From Pelargonium cotyledonis (Eukaryota > Streptophyta > Magnoliopsida > Geraniales > Geraniaceae): a stretch of DNA of 64,000 nucleotides. The stretch is taken from assembly GCA_036897625.1 (NCBI GenBank), contig JAYMTA010000018.1, positions 43,160 to 107,159 on the forward strand. Reading direction: 5' to 3'. The first letter of the stretch is position 1, and each line of letters begins with the position of its first letter. The position numbers were made by a program, and so were the translations under genes. A model generated the notes under the pieces. It saw nothing but the letters and a program-made list of their open reading frames with translations, had not been told where the DNA came from and did no database searches. Shown in pieces: positions 25,301-36,975 of this stretch.

Positions 25301-26519
25301 TCTATAAGCCATTTCAGAGTTCTAGCTTTTTATTTCTAAGGCGTTAGATTTCCCTTAGGGTCCTTCCTCTAACCTCTGTTGAAATTGAAATTCAAAAGAC
25401 ATAGAATGAGGTTGACCCTTTCCTGAGAACGTATTCGCGGGGCCCTCCTGCTCAAGTACATATCCCCGTTGCTTTACTAAAAGTTTCCTATCTATTTTGG
25501 AGACTCATAATACAATACCTTACCCCAGGTAGCTCTATAATCTATACCTTAAAAGAGGAAATGAATGCTTTTTTAATAACTACAGCATAAGCTAACTTCC
25601 CGGGGTCTTATATTAGGAAAGGACTTTCTTTTTGTAAAAACAAACGTACTAAAGACCATCCTAGTTGTAGACTGTTTTCTTAATTCAGTATTTACCGATA
25701 CTAGATATTTAGGCGCTGACTAACTTGAGATGACTTTTCCTTCTTAAAAACTCAATTCTATGGTACATCCTTTTATAGGATCCCCGCGGAATTGGGCAAC
25801 AGTAAGAAACTCACTTTATAAATCACAGAGTAAGAAGGGAAGATCCTCAGTCTTTGGTAAGTGCTTGGATTTTTGTTCAAGAGGATCTTAGTCGAGGCTC
25901 ACGAGTGATCGGTTAGATAAAGTTTTTCTACCAGGTTTAAGTTTCAAACTTAGGAGGGTGTTAATAAAAAATCTTATGAAGCTCCAAAATATTGTAAGGA
26001 ACCTGATAGGATTTGTTATAAGACCTAATAGGGCAGGGCAGCTCTATAGTCTCGTACAAAAGGCGTTTAATTATTTATTTCGTAGCACATTCCCTTGTTA
26101 AAACAGACCAGACCGCTCCCTTCCTTCCTTGTTGTATACTCGTCATTTTAATCACTTAGATACAATAGATTTAACTCATCCTTCTAAAATGTAGTTTAGT
26201 AGTAAGAGTCAGTTATGTTTTATGACCAGTAACTCTTTTTGATTTTTTAAAGTATTTAAAGTGGTTAAACCCGAGTTCTCTTGTTCGTACATGCAAACGT
26301 TCAACTCGAAGTAAGCCTGGGTATTGCTTTACCCGACGCTTTGTTAGAAGTCAGTGGGCAGTAGTGTATAGAATCCCACTCAAATGTAATCTGGAATATT
26401 CCTGCTTTTAAATCCCGGTTTCTAGAGTTTGAAGCTTTCCCTTGGGTTTATTTTACTGTGTATTACTTACTTCGGAAATTAAGAGGACTTTACTATATAG
26501 CATAAAAAAGGAAACAAAA
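19311..26519. other. Long AT-rich non-coding stretch
   Basis: No gene was recognised in about 7.2 kb. Short open frames, such as those at 22846 and 23649, resemble nothing known. T-arm-like boxes occur on the plus strand near 22331-22350 and on the minus strand near 24273. Many short purine-to-pyrimidine switches of the type AAGGAATCC or GGGATTCC are present. No rRNA or intron signature was seen. Confidence 0.5.
24262..24330 (-). pseudogene. tRNA-like relic, related to the one at 495-571
   Basis: On the minus strand the sequence reads GGTTAAAGTGCCGGTTCATGG, then AATCCGCACGTAAAGGTTCAA and ATCGAG. It aligns with the 495-571 relic over the GGT(T)AAAG, GTTCATGGAATC and GGTTCAA blocks. Acceptor pairing is not visible. 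Shared derived sequence between two sites suggests duplication of a tRNA-like unit. Confidence 0.4.
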
Positions 26520-26910
26520 TTGGAAGATAGAGCATCTCTTAATCAGGGAAAGCCCCCTTTCTAATGGAGCAGGCGTAGCTAATCCTTCTATACTCAACTA
26601 CTTATTCACTGACTTCCTTCTTTTTGAAAACAATCTGTATCTCTATCTCATTCCTCAGAGCTAGATTCTTATTCTGTACCATACATAATTTGTCTCTTGA
26701 TACCTGGACCTGAATTCCAAGACGAGCTTGCCTACTAACTCTACCCTCTTAGCTGTCTCTTTTCTTATTCAGGGTTATCTTGTGTGTTCTTACCCTTCTT
26801 AATTTGGTAAGTGAATTTCCTAGACTTTCTTTATAAACTTACAAACCTTCAATCTTGAATATTAGGCAAGTTTGCTTGTAAAAGAAAATCCGTATCCTTG
26901 GTAATCAAGA
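26520..26910. repeat. Pyrimidine-rich block, probable member of the dispersed repeat family
   Basis: The plus strand is strongly biased to C and T, with runs such as CTGACTTCCTTCTTTTTG and TACCCTTCTTAATTTGG. It resembles in texture and short words the pyrimidine-rich half of the 41.2-44.3 kb array (CTCTTAGCTGTCTC, GAGCTAGA). Exact alignment needs a program, so membership is tentative. Confidence 0.3.
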
Positions 26911-29479
26911 AAAAGGCAATCCTTAATTCAGGATAGAAAACTTAGGTTTATTACAAAAGTAATTCCTTTGACCATAACTTTTAGGAAAATCCAGTCAAAT
27001 ATAACTTTTAAGTACAGAAAACAAGAAGGCAAAAACCCAGTAATGCACTCGTTTATTCTACCGTCGGTCCGTGGTTCAATTGGTATTGAGAATTAATATT
27101 ATTTTCCTATTCAGGGAATAATCATGGAAATAAGATGCTTCTTTATTTAGTCAAACAACGGGTTACCGGGCATATTAAATAAGGATATTTATATAATAAA
27201 TGGATAGCCAGCGAACAATGAAGCTGGTTAGATTAGAGTGCTGGACGTTTAATTAATAGTGGAGTCTTCAACATTGGAATTTTTTACCTACTTTTACCTA
27301 TGAAATTTGTCAAAAAAGTAAGGAATCCGGTAAGAAAGTATAGACTTATCAGTTCTATACTTCTTCATATAAAGTTCTTTTTATTTTCTGAACAAGGAAT
27401 ATTTAAGAGTAAAGTAAGACTAGAATTTGTAAATATAAAAAATGACAATTCTAGCCCGGGTTTCTTCCTATTTACTGACTCAAAATTTAAGAATTTTTGT
27501 GTAGGGAATACTGGATTCCTAATAAAAACAAATAAGAAAAAGGAATATCTTTATTAACTTGGGACCTCTTCCTAAGCTGTATTTAAAATTATCGAGTTTC
27601 GTCTTGGGATTTGAGATCTTGCCTGTGCTTTCTATGACAAAGGGGGAGTGGAGGTAGCTTGTGCTTCTTATTAGTCTATAAAATGCACAAAGGGGAGAAT
27701 GTAGAGTAACGCTTTTACATGTCAAGGTATTTTGTTCTTATAAGGGGTGGACTGCCTTGAAAGAATGAAATGAGAATACCTTATACAGCTTGCCAGAGTT
27801 CTAAAGTAGTATGAGCAACATATTAAAACGGACTTATCTTTACTATGTTTAAAACCCTGTAAGAGTTAGTACTCTTTTTTACAACGACCCCATACTAACA
27901 AGCTGAAAAGCGATCCTACGCCTCTTGCTTGAGACAAGGTTGGGTTGTTTGTACAGATGCATCCTTTTTTTTTAATTACTAGGAGTCCGCTAACTCTAAA
28001 ATGGAGCCGCATTGAATGGGAGCTGCCTAGCCTAAACCACAGGGAGTATATATTATTAAATTCGTTACTATAAGATTACGGGAGTATTAGAGAAATCGCC
28101 TGTTTAATTCAAACTTTATATTATGTATGGGATTACATACCGTATAATATGGGGCTTTGCTTAGACCAAAAACAAAGGATAGCTTGGATACTCTTTCATT
28201 ATCTGCATTCATTAACTTTTTAGTATTGACTCAAGATAGGTGTTTCAAACTTAAAATATTAGACTTTTTATATAGTTAATTCACGAAACTCTTGTAAAAA
28301 TATATGGGTGGTTGTTGAGAAAAAAAACTTGCGTTTAAAAATCTCTTTTTTTTCAGAGAGTTAAGAATAGAGAACCCATACAGGTATCTGACTTAGCAAT
28401 TATAGAACTAGTGAAGTGAACACTCTAGTATTAACTTTTATTATACCCTTGTTACAAGAGGAGTTTCTTAATTATTATTTTATAGAAACCTACTTCAATT
28501 ACCTTAGCTATACAACTCCATTTTTGTTACAGAGTATACTAATTAGAAAAATACCTAGTTTTTTTACAAATACGGGGCTCGCTTCAGTCTCAAAAGGAAA
28601 ACTTGCCGAATAGCGGAACTTACCACTATAGCATACCTAAGACAGACTTTTACGCCAAAATAAGCAAGTCTCTACCCTTGCTGAAAATCCTGAAAGAAAG
28701 CGCCTAAGTTTATTTAGAATAGAACCAATTCCGGTCTTAGGATAATGATGATGAAATAGGAACCGCTGACACAGTGCATAACTAAAAAGGGGTATCCGAA
28801 TATACTTAACTCCCCCTTCTAATAATATAGTATCCATGTTAATACAGGACTTTACTTCGTCTCTACATATAAAGATAAAAGAGAACTTTCCAAAAAATTT
28901 ACAGAGACATCCCATATCCCTTAGGAACCCCCCTAATTAATACCTAAAAAGTAACCATTTCAAGAAATACTTGTATGAGGTCTAGAAATAAGATTAATAA
29001 AAGGGGAGGATTCGTGCTCGTAACATTAAGGTTTATAGTATTCACAGCACAGAGCTATTGAGTTCAAACTTTTTTGAGAAACATGCATATTTTAAACTGT
29101 ACTTAAGAAAAAGCAATACCCCTATATTTTTAAAATATCCATATGAATGAGAATACTAATATACTTTATTTTTGGAGTTGCTATAAGAGAAGAAAGAGGT
29201 CCAGCAAATCTAAAGGAAAAACGGTATTATCCAGAAACAAATGAAGTATCAAATTTAAAGCAAATAGTAGATTCAACACTATTTTTATCCCTTGAAAATC
29301 TCCTTACTATACATAATAAAGGATCCCCTTTGAATTAAGGGGTCCCCTTGCGTGCGCCTGAGGAATTCCAAATTTTAGCAAGCAAGACAAAGTACCAAAA
29401 AACAAAAAGGTTTTCCTTACGGGCTATCACCAGTATAAAAGACATTAACAATATAGTTATACCACCTTAAGAAAAGATT
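26911..29479. other. AT-rich non-coding stretch
   Basis: No gene was recognised. Near 27060-27100 the words GGTCCGTGGTTCAATTGG look like a D-arm start of a tRNA, but no anticodon or T arm follows. Open frames of 63-92 codons at 27300, 28416, 28637 (minus) and 29147 have no recognisable similarity, and their composition is that of the surrounding DNA. Confidence 0.5.
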
Positions 29480-30110
29480 CTTGTTTTCAAAAAGAAGATC
29501 ATAAGGAAGAGAGAGTCTAAGGATTCTACTAAGAGGCAAGTTTCTCTTGTTAAGGGAAGTAAGCACACAGTTCCTTCAGGCCGTGTCTTCTTAGTTTGTA
29601 TCCTATCGTTTTTAGGAGCTTATCAAAGCTACAGATATAGCTGTTGAGATACTGATACAGTAGGCTACAAAGCAAGTTCTTTCTCTTAAGAAATACGGTA
29701 CAGAGGCTAGGTTCTAAGAAAGCCTAAACTTTGTTGTCCTCCGTAACCCTCATACTTTTCTACTAATAGCATCGATAAAATAAAGGAATACCTAGAATAG
29801 CTGACTGGAATAAGGAGGGATTCCTCAAGGAAGCCTTAACTCTCGCCTTTTAAGGACCAGAAAAGGTACCTTTAAAATCCAACTAAAGATACAAGAAGAA
29901 CTGAGCAGTAATAAGCACAAGGACAATTAGAATAGACTCACAATTTGTTGCGTAATAATATAAGCAAAATTAGCAAGACTGGGATTCCAATAAAGAAAAG
30001 GGCAAAAAGTCTGTATAAGAGAGCATAACTATAGGAAGGTGTTACCTTGTTACTCCAACTTGGGGTTCTACTTCCTTCTAAATTTACCAACTTTAGGCCG
30101 TCTTTCTCCT
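29480..30110. repeat. Dispersed repeat block
   Basis: The block includes TTTGTTGTCCTCC...CTACTAATAGCATCGATAAA...GGAATACCT near 29730-29800. This aligns with the segment at 34975-35035 and more loosely with those at 15966 and 16634. The ATACGGTACAGAGGCTAGG stretch near 29690 resembles GTACGGATACAGAAAAAGG near 44716. No coding sequence was recognised. Confidence 0.35.
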
Positions 30111-33100
30111 GTTTTTAAGTTGAGCCAATCCAGATTACAATAAGCTTTTTAAAAAAGGATCTCACGACACAAACATAGTCAAGTAAGCAACCTCAGACAA
30201 ATGGCTCAGAGACCGGATACCATAAAAATAGAACTCAAATTACTAATTAAGTTAAGAGGGTTAACTTTTCGAAAAGGATAAAATCGAACATAACACAATA
30301 AGAAGGGTTTTCAAGGGTTCGAAACAAGTTGAGTAAAAGGAGTTTGTGGGTGTTCACGTAATAAAGGATTACCATCCGTTACGAAAGATTTCCTACTATA
30401 AGGATTCCTTTGACACCAGAAAACATAGCAAAGCCAAAGTTATAAGACAGCCGTGGGTTTAAGCCCGTTCATTATTGGGATTTTACAAAGAGTCTTGAAG
30501 TTAGTATTAAAGAAGTAAGATTCCTATAAGTTCTAAGATTTTAGTTTAAAAAGCGATAAAATGTTACATTAAGGAAGCAGGTTTAAGAAAGTAATTTGAG
30601 CGCTGCCGCGATTAAAAGTAATCCGATTTCCTTGTTTCCAATTCCAAAAATAAACGAATAATAGAATTCTAAAAAAAAAGGGATGCTGTAACTCTGCACT
30701 CTTCTCAAGTCAAGATTCCCTGTTCTAAACCAAAAGGAGTTAGCTCTATTGCTACTATATCACGAGGATCTTTTCAAGAGTACACAGAGTACCCCTTTTA
30801 CAAGCTCCTCTTACTAATAGAAAAGATCTTTGATTCCGGTGTCAATACTTAATCTTATATTTATTGGATTCTTTGACTAAAACAGCGTTTAACCTTTAAA
30901 GAGTTCCCAAGGAGCTCCTTATTATGAAATTCTGCATGCCCCCGTAATCCCTGTATAGAATACTATTTCTTTTGTCAAAAATAGAAATTATTCAGACTAA
31001 GGTCCCGCCCTCCAACATACCCCCTAATCTAGTACTAGTGCAATTTTGATAGAATTTGAATAATCGTTTTATAGCCCAATAATAGTTCCGCGTTTTTGAT
31101 ATCTGTATTGGGCAGAATGTTAGATACTTTAGATCTGGGTAATTCTTTTAGAAGTCTTTCCTTTGGTTAACTTTAGTATACTGAATGCTGAACCTACGGT
31201 TTCTCTTTCATATGCACCGGATTTCCCAAAATGTGAAAGGGAGAAAAGATCCCAATCCTTAAATTAGATAACTCTTTTTTATTTTTTTACAAATAGCTGT
31301 CCTAAGTATTTTCATAGTGGAGTTTCGCCAGTCCAACTGAAAGGGATCCTGTCAATTTGACTTCAATTATATTCTAAATTTTAATGCTTTTATAAAATCT
31401 TAGTTAAACTACTGGATTCCTTAACTTAATTAGATTTTCAATTACGAAAAAGAAAAGATTTGATATTTTATGGAGGAGCTTTTACAGACGCTATGTAAGA
31501 TAGTAGTACTTAAATGTCAGTTGAGGCGTTAGCAAGAGAAGGCAATCTAATAGTATCAAAACCCTCAAATATAAGAAACATTGAAAATACTGGTATATGA
31601 GAATAAAACATACACACTTATTTTAGTCATAAGACTAAAGCTAGGGAATAACCGGAGTTTTTTTGGTTCTTTCTTTTTATAATTACTTTTGTGTAGAGAT
31701 AAACTAAATTATTGACTAAGAAAATCGGTGAGTTTTATAAACAAGTATAAAGCGCGGTCCCTTCATAATAGAGAAAGCTCTCCTTCGAATAAGCTAGTAT
31801 GTATGCCCGAAATAAACAAGCATAGGGTTACCCTAGATTACTCAAAGGATAGAAGGGATAAGAACTCTCTTTGACAGGCAGACTTGTATTCTCTTGAATA
31901 AAGTCAAGCTTTTACTCTATACATTTTTACAGATTAGACTAGTACGGAAATAGAAGTTATGTAATCTTCTTAATAAAAATTACTTTCGTGATTGACTAAA
32001 AAAAATTAACCTAACTTTACTAGTGGAAACTCCGTAGTTTACTGCCCTAAATCTTTTACTTTATAGGATCAATCCTGAATTCCTATCTTTATATGACTTT
32101 CTTCCACGAAACTTTAAGTCTAAACAAATCTCATTCTATCTAGAATAAAAACAAGGAGTCATCTAAATAGCCTATAAAGAGCTCCATAGGATACAAGCGT
32201 AGGTCTCTTCTTTGAAACTTTCCTCTTGGGTTGCTACCCTAAAGTTAAGCTATTAGCAAAAAATAAAGTAAGAAAACTAATGCAAGCAAGAACTTTTATT
32301 CAATAAGTGCCAGTGGGTATTCTTCCCAAGTCCCATATGCTGCAGTGTCTGGTTAGTAAATTTAAGATCATGCGAGAGAGATTCCTTGGCAAAAGGGTTC
32401 CAGTTTCATCAGGGTAACTTGTCAGAGTTGTATGTTCCTTTTAAGCAGTATGATTTAGAAAAGTAAACAAAAAGGGGATCCCGTTTACCCGCGCTTCCAT
32501 ATTAGACACTTTCCTAAACCTTTAGTATTTAAAAAAAGAATTTAAACTAAACCGGCAAAGTCACTAGTCTAAATCTAAAGAAATTGGGATTTTATGCACT
32601 TACTGTTGGGGTATCGGTAGGTACCTTATACTAATTTGAGAAAAATGGGATGAAGTGAGCTGGCACCCCAGTACTTATACAAAGTAATACACATTTAAAA
32701 AATTGACTAAAACCAAATATTAAGGAGTATTCTATACAGAGGAGCTTGGATATTATCCCTCAATCAGAGATACAAAAGACCCACTAGTAAGTGTAAAATA
32801 AGAAGACAATTACTAAGCAAGTTAAAAATCATAGAATGAGAAAGGCCCATACCGAGCTAAGTCAATTGAGGGGTTTTCGGCTTTGACTAAGGATCTCGCT
32901 TGATAAAATAAGCAAATCTAAAATTGAACCTTCCCTTATATCCCTGAGCAATTCTTATAAAACAGTTAGGTAATTGATCTTTAAATGAAAAATTTTTTAG
33001 TAGTAAATCCGAATAATTAATCTGAGTAAATAGAATTTAAATTACTTCTGGATTCTTAGATAAACCAACGTCCTTAGTCATGATATGAAGCCTTATTAAA

Positions 33101-34859
33101 AGAAGTCCTTACAGCATACTCTTTTTTTTTCCAGGAAATTCAAAGGAATCCTTATTAATGCTCAAATCACTTAGATAAAAATAGATTATGAAATGATTCA
33201 TATCTTCTTGTAAACTCTTGTTTATAGTAACTAGTAACTGTTTATGGAGTCTTTCGAGTGGTTAAAGCACTCGTTGGTGGAATCCCAAGTCATTGATTCG
33301 AGTCCCATCAGTTGCAGTATTTAAAAAAGCCAGAAAAAAGGCACTTTTCCTAAGACTTTTAAGGCCAATAGCTTACGTGCTTCTTAATATTGTACTTTTC
33401 TTTTGCAAGAGCTATATCTAGGTTAAGTCTTAGATTTCCTCTATATTAAAATAGTCTTTTATTAGTAATCGAAACCCAATGGTAAGGCTAGTTAAGCATA
33501 CTTTTTCTTGAATATTTAATATCTTTTTCTTTTATCAGTCGAGCTATCTTGTTCCTACAAAAAAAACTTTCCTAGTAGGATAACTCGATTTTCGGCATTA
33601 ACTGTGAACTAAAATTTAGAGACATATTATAAACTTTCATAATTGAAAAAACCGAGAGGGAAACCCATCCCTAATCCAAAGGCACAAAACTAAAGTCTCT
33701 CTCGGTCTGCTTGCTTTGCAGTAGCTATAAGACATCCTATAGTATAAAGAAAATAAAGCATCTCGTACTAAGGAAAATTTCTATATACAATTTATTAAAA
33801 GCAGGGAACTTGTTAGTATAACATGGGTGTTAATGTAAAGCTTAGTTAATTTTCTTTAGGTAAACCAACTGGGTAGGTTTTTTGAGTTAGGGCTTGCTTA
33901 GTATTTGAGTAATAAGAGGTATAACAAATATGTATGTAGTACTAAATATGAAGAATTTTCCTTGCTTAATGTCCTTTGCTTTGACTACCACATTAACCCC
34001 TTGTTTCCAGTTCTCCTACGTTCATTTTTAAGTTCTGTACTTAGATTCCTTGATTAACTTTTTAGATCCTATTGACCGCTCGCTATTGGAAAAAGTGGGT
34101 TTGTATTACTTGTAATCGTGAAAACAGAGCTTCTTGCAGTAGTATTTAGCATCAGATTTTAGAAGTACTAATATCCCAATTAATAAACTCAAGTCAGAAA
34201 TGTCTATTAATTACAAGGCAAACCCTGCCCTTTGAAACTAACAAAAGGAAAAGTATTCCTCGAAGAAAAGACAAAGAAAGAGTTTGATTCAATTTGTACT
34301 AAGAGTAATTACTATAAAGTTACAAGATTTGGAGTCACTGACCCCAGCTCGTATTTACCCAACTATCTTTAAAAAGTTCGTGTACTGTGCTTATTTATGA
34401 CAAAGGTAGCTAGGTAGGATAGCGAAATGAAGTAGGGTTTCCTTTACAAGCTTTTTGTAAAAAGCATTCGTGGTTATTGAAATTTTACATCGTTCAAGGG
34501 GCCTAGTCGAAAACAATTAAATGATGACAAAATTTAGGAAAGATTGGCATTCCTGATTCAAGTCTTGTTATCCTTACATAGCCAAAATCTCAGTTTTCTT
34601 GTTTCTTTTATGTCATATATTTTACCAATTAGTAGAATCCTTCAGTTCGGAAGGAGTTTCCAGAGTTTATTGACCAGTAGGATTCCCTTTAATAAATGGA
34701 AGTGGGCGGCTTTTTTATGATAAAAAATATACCTAGAGTTCTGTATTTAAAGAATTCAAGTTTACGTACAAAAACTCTCGAATTGAGGGATATTCCGCTG
34801 CAATATACTTAACTCAGTATAGATTTGTTCACAAGGAAATTGACAGAAGGCAAGGCGCT
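30111..34859. other. AT-rich non-coding stretch
   Basis: No gene was recognised and no reading frame of useful length exists. One clear tRNA-like relic lies at 33246-33315. Short purine-then-pyrimidine elements are frequent, such as AAAGGGATCC near 31341 and AAAGGAATCC near 33143. Confidence 0.5.
33246..33315 (+). pseudogene. tRNA-like relic (GAA in the anticodon position)
   Basis: The plus strand reads GGAGTCTTTCGAGTGGTTAAA (acceptor and D-arm-like). It then has an anticodon arm GTTGG-TGGAATC-CCAAG in which four of five stem pairs form, and then CATTGATTCGAGTCCCATC as the T arm with three of five pairs. The loop places GAA at the anticodon, but the usual U before it is G. The 3' end does not pair with the 5' acceptor. 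It is the second-best tRNA-like structure in the window after 37818-37892. Confidence 0.45.
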
Positions 34860-35340
34860 CTTTGGGGTTTTATTCAAGACCTAGTTCTAGCTAACTTACA
34901 ACTTTCTTACTCCTCATACCCCTGCATAAGTTTGTAAAGATCAGGACTCCTACCTTTACAATACTCTCTAAGGTTTGTATCTTTCCTCTACCAATAGCTA
35001 CAACAATGAGGGAATACATCTTAACCTTAATAAAAAAGAGTAATAGATACCCTAACTTCGTAGAAATACAGGTATAGCTAATGAAGGTCTAGTTATTAAG
35101 AGCTCTTAAGGAGGACACTGAAGAGGTTAGCTGTGGATTTGTCTAACGGAATTCATTTTTAAGAAGGTCAAAGAAACTTTAAAATGACTGGGAATAAGTA
35201 AGCAAGGGACTCGCTTTGGGATACTTTGAGGTTTAGCTCAGCTAGGATTGGATTTATTAGATACGTAAATAAAGTTTTCTGTTCTATATTTCTTACTCGT
35301 TCTGGCAGCCCTAATCTAGACAAAAATGTAACATTAAAAC
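34860..35340. repeat. Dispersed repeat block matching the 16.6-kb repeat
   Basis: At 34975-35035 the sequence AAGGTTTGTATCTTTCC followed by AATAGCTACAACAATGAGGG aligns with AAGGTTCTTATCCTCG and GATAAACTACAAAAGCAAGAG at 16630. Similarity extends leftward (AAGATCAGGACTCC against AAGATGGGATGTACTC). This supports a repeat family spread over at least 19 kb. No gene was recognised. Confidence 0.45.
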
Positions 35341-36948
35341 TAAGGAGTCTTATCCGTTTAAGCTAAAGTAAGGCGTTCCTCTCTTCGATCCAAATCTAAA
35401 GGTGTAAAAAGAAACAAAGTGCTTTAGAGTCCCTTTTTGTTCTTTTTTTTAGAGCAGATTTTACTTCGCAAAGGAATCCCTTTTTCGACCTCGTAGTTTC
35501 TAGGTTAGGTTCCTTTTGAAGGACTTTATTACTAAGTCCATTTTTGACAGAATACTTTGACTTTTCGGGTTAAACTTCCTTTTTATAATGGGTAATGTAT
35601 ACTCTTAGGGAATATACAAAGATTTAACGTAGCACTTTTTTGTTGCTTTTAACCTAATATATATATTATACACTGCAAGATTAAAGTAGATGTTTACTAT
35701 ATACTTAGTGATAAACTTTTTCTTCATATCTATATTTAACTTTCCTTAAATTGCTCCCATTTAAAATACTTTATCGCGCTTCCGACTTCGTTAATCGATC
35801 TATATTTAGGCAATTCCTAATGCGTACGATTTTCTATTCTCGATTTGTTAAGATTCTTAAAAAGTCATAATTATGCTTGTTGAATTAGCTACTCAGCAGT
35901 ATAATCAAAACCAAACAAGAAGTCTTCTAAGAAGTTTATCCCATTTTATATATATCCAAAGCCTTCAACAAAAAGTAAGAAATCCGGAACTCTAAACGTT
36001 TAGTTTATAAAAATTATACAAAGCTCCCTGACAACTTGCCCTTAATCGAAAGGGCTACTATAGAAATGTTAGATTTTTACTTAGAGGATTTACCAAAATT
36101 ATGTCCTCAGTTTCTAAATGTAAGGAAATTTTCATACACAAGGGGAAAAGCCCATCCATATTTTGTTGGTTGAACGGCTGTAAGTATCTTGGGAATAAGA
36201 ACGCCTCTATTAAGGAAACTCTCCTCTTTCTTTATTAAAATTAATGACGAGACATTAAACAAGTCTGTTCAATGTTCTTGAATTCGAAAAGGTAAAGCAC
36301 TGCTAAATAGAGGGTACTGTCGCAAGTTCAAGCCGTATACAAGTGGGAGATCTAGGGTAATTAGAAAAGCTTAAAAGCTTATTAGGTTTTTCTTACCTAA
36401 GCTCATAGTTCAGGAAAATAACTACTACTAAGAGTATAATAATCTGTATCTTTCTTCATCTCGGCTATACAGGGTCTAAATGCAAAAAAGCTAACTTAAA
36501 AAAAGAGCATACGAACACTCTAAGCAATAAAAGAGTTAAATAAAGATGAGATATAACACTAGCTTTTTATTTACTTATATAAATGAAATTTAATAAGCTA
36601 TAGGGGTAGTATCTTATATAGTTAGTTAAAGTGCTGCTTGTAGAGCGGGGCCCCATCTCGACAAATTCCTGCGAATTTTAATGTTACTTCTTGAGAAAAC
36701 TTAGTTATTCTGCGTACTTTTTCTAGAGTTCTTGCATTAACAGGTTTGGAATTAAGTGTAGCTATCTTACAAGCTTACGTCTTTATTACAATTTGAATTT
36801 GTATTTACTTTAACAATGCTCTAAATCCACGTTAAAGAAAGTTTTTTCTTTGTCAAACTGAACAAAAAGCGAGTTCTCTATAATATTATTAGACAATCCA
36901 TTTGCCCTAAGCGACCCTTATAGACGAAAATCAAAAAGAAGTTCTTAG
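35341..36948. other. AT-rich region upstream of ccmC
   Basis: No gene was recognised. A tRNA-like relic lies at 36280-36335. A TATATATA run sits near 35659. A plant mitochondrial promoter for ccmC must lie upstream somewhere, but no YRTA-type site stands out enough to be called. Confidence 0.5.
36280..36335 (+). pseudogene. tRNA-like relic
   Basis: The stretch reads GGTAAAGCACTGC (D-arm tail-like), then TAAATAGAGGGTACTGTCGC, then AAGTTCAAGCCGTAT. The GGTAAAGCACT and GTTCAAGCC words are shared with the 495-571 and 33246-33315 relics. The anticodon arm is not convincing. Confidence 0.3.
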
Positions 36949-36975
36949 AGTCTGAACAGAGTCATCTTCCTTCTT

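Noticed and set aside
27060-27100. D-arm-like GTGGTTCAATTGGTA
   Set aside because: No anticodon arm or T arm follows at the right distance, so it was not listed as a tRNA relic.
36550-36975. Possible YRTA-type mitochondrial promoter upstream of ccmC
   Set aside because: TATA-like and YRTA words are everywhere in this AT-rich DNA; none is distinctive in position or context.
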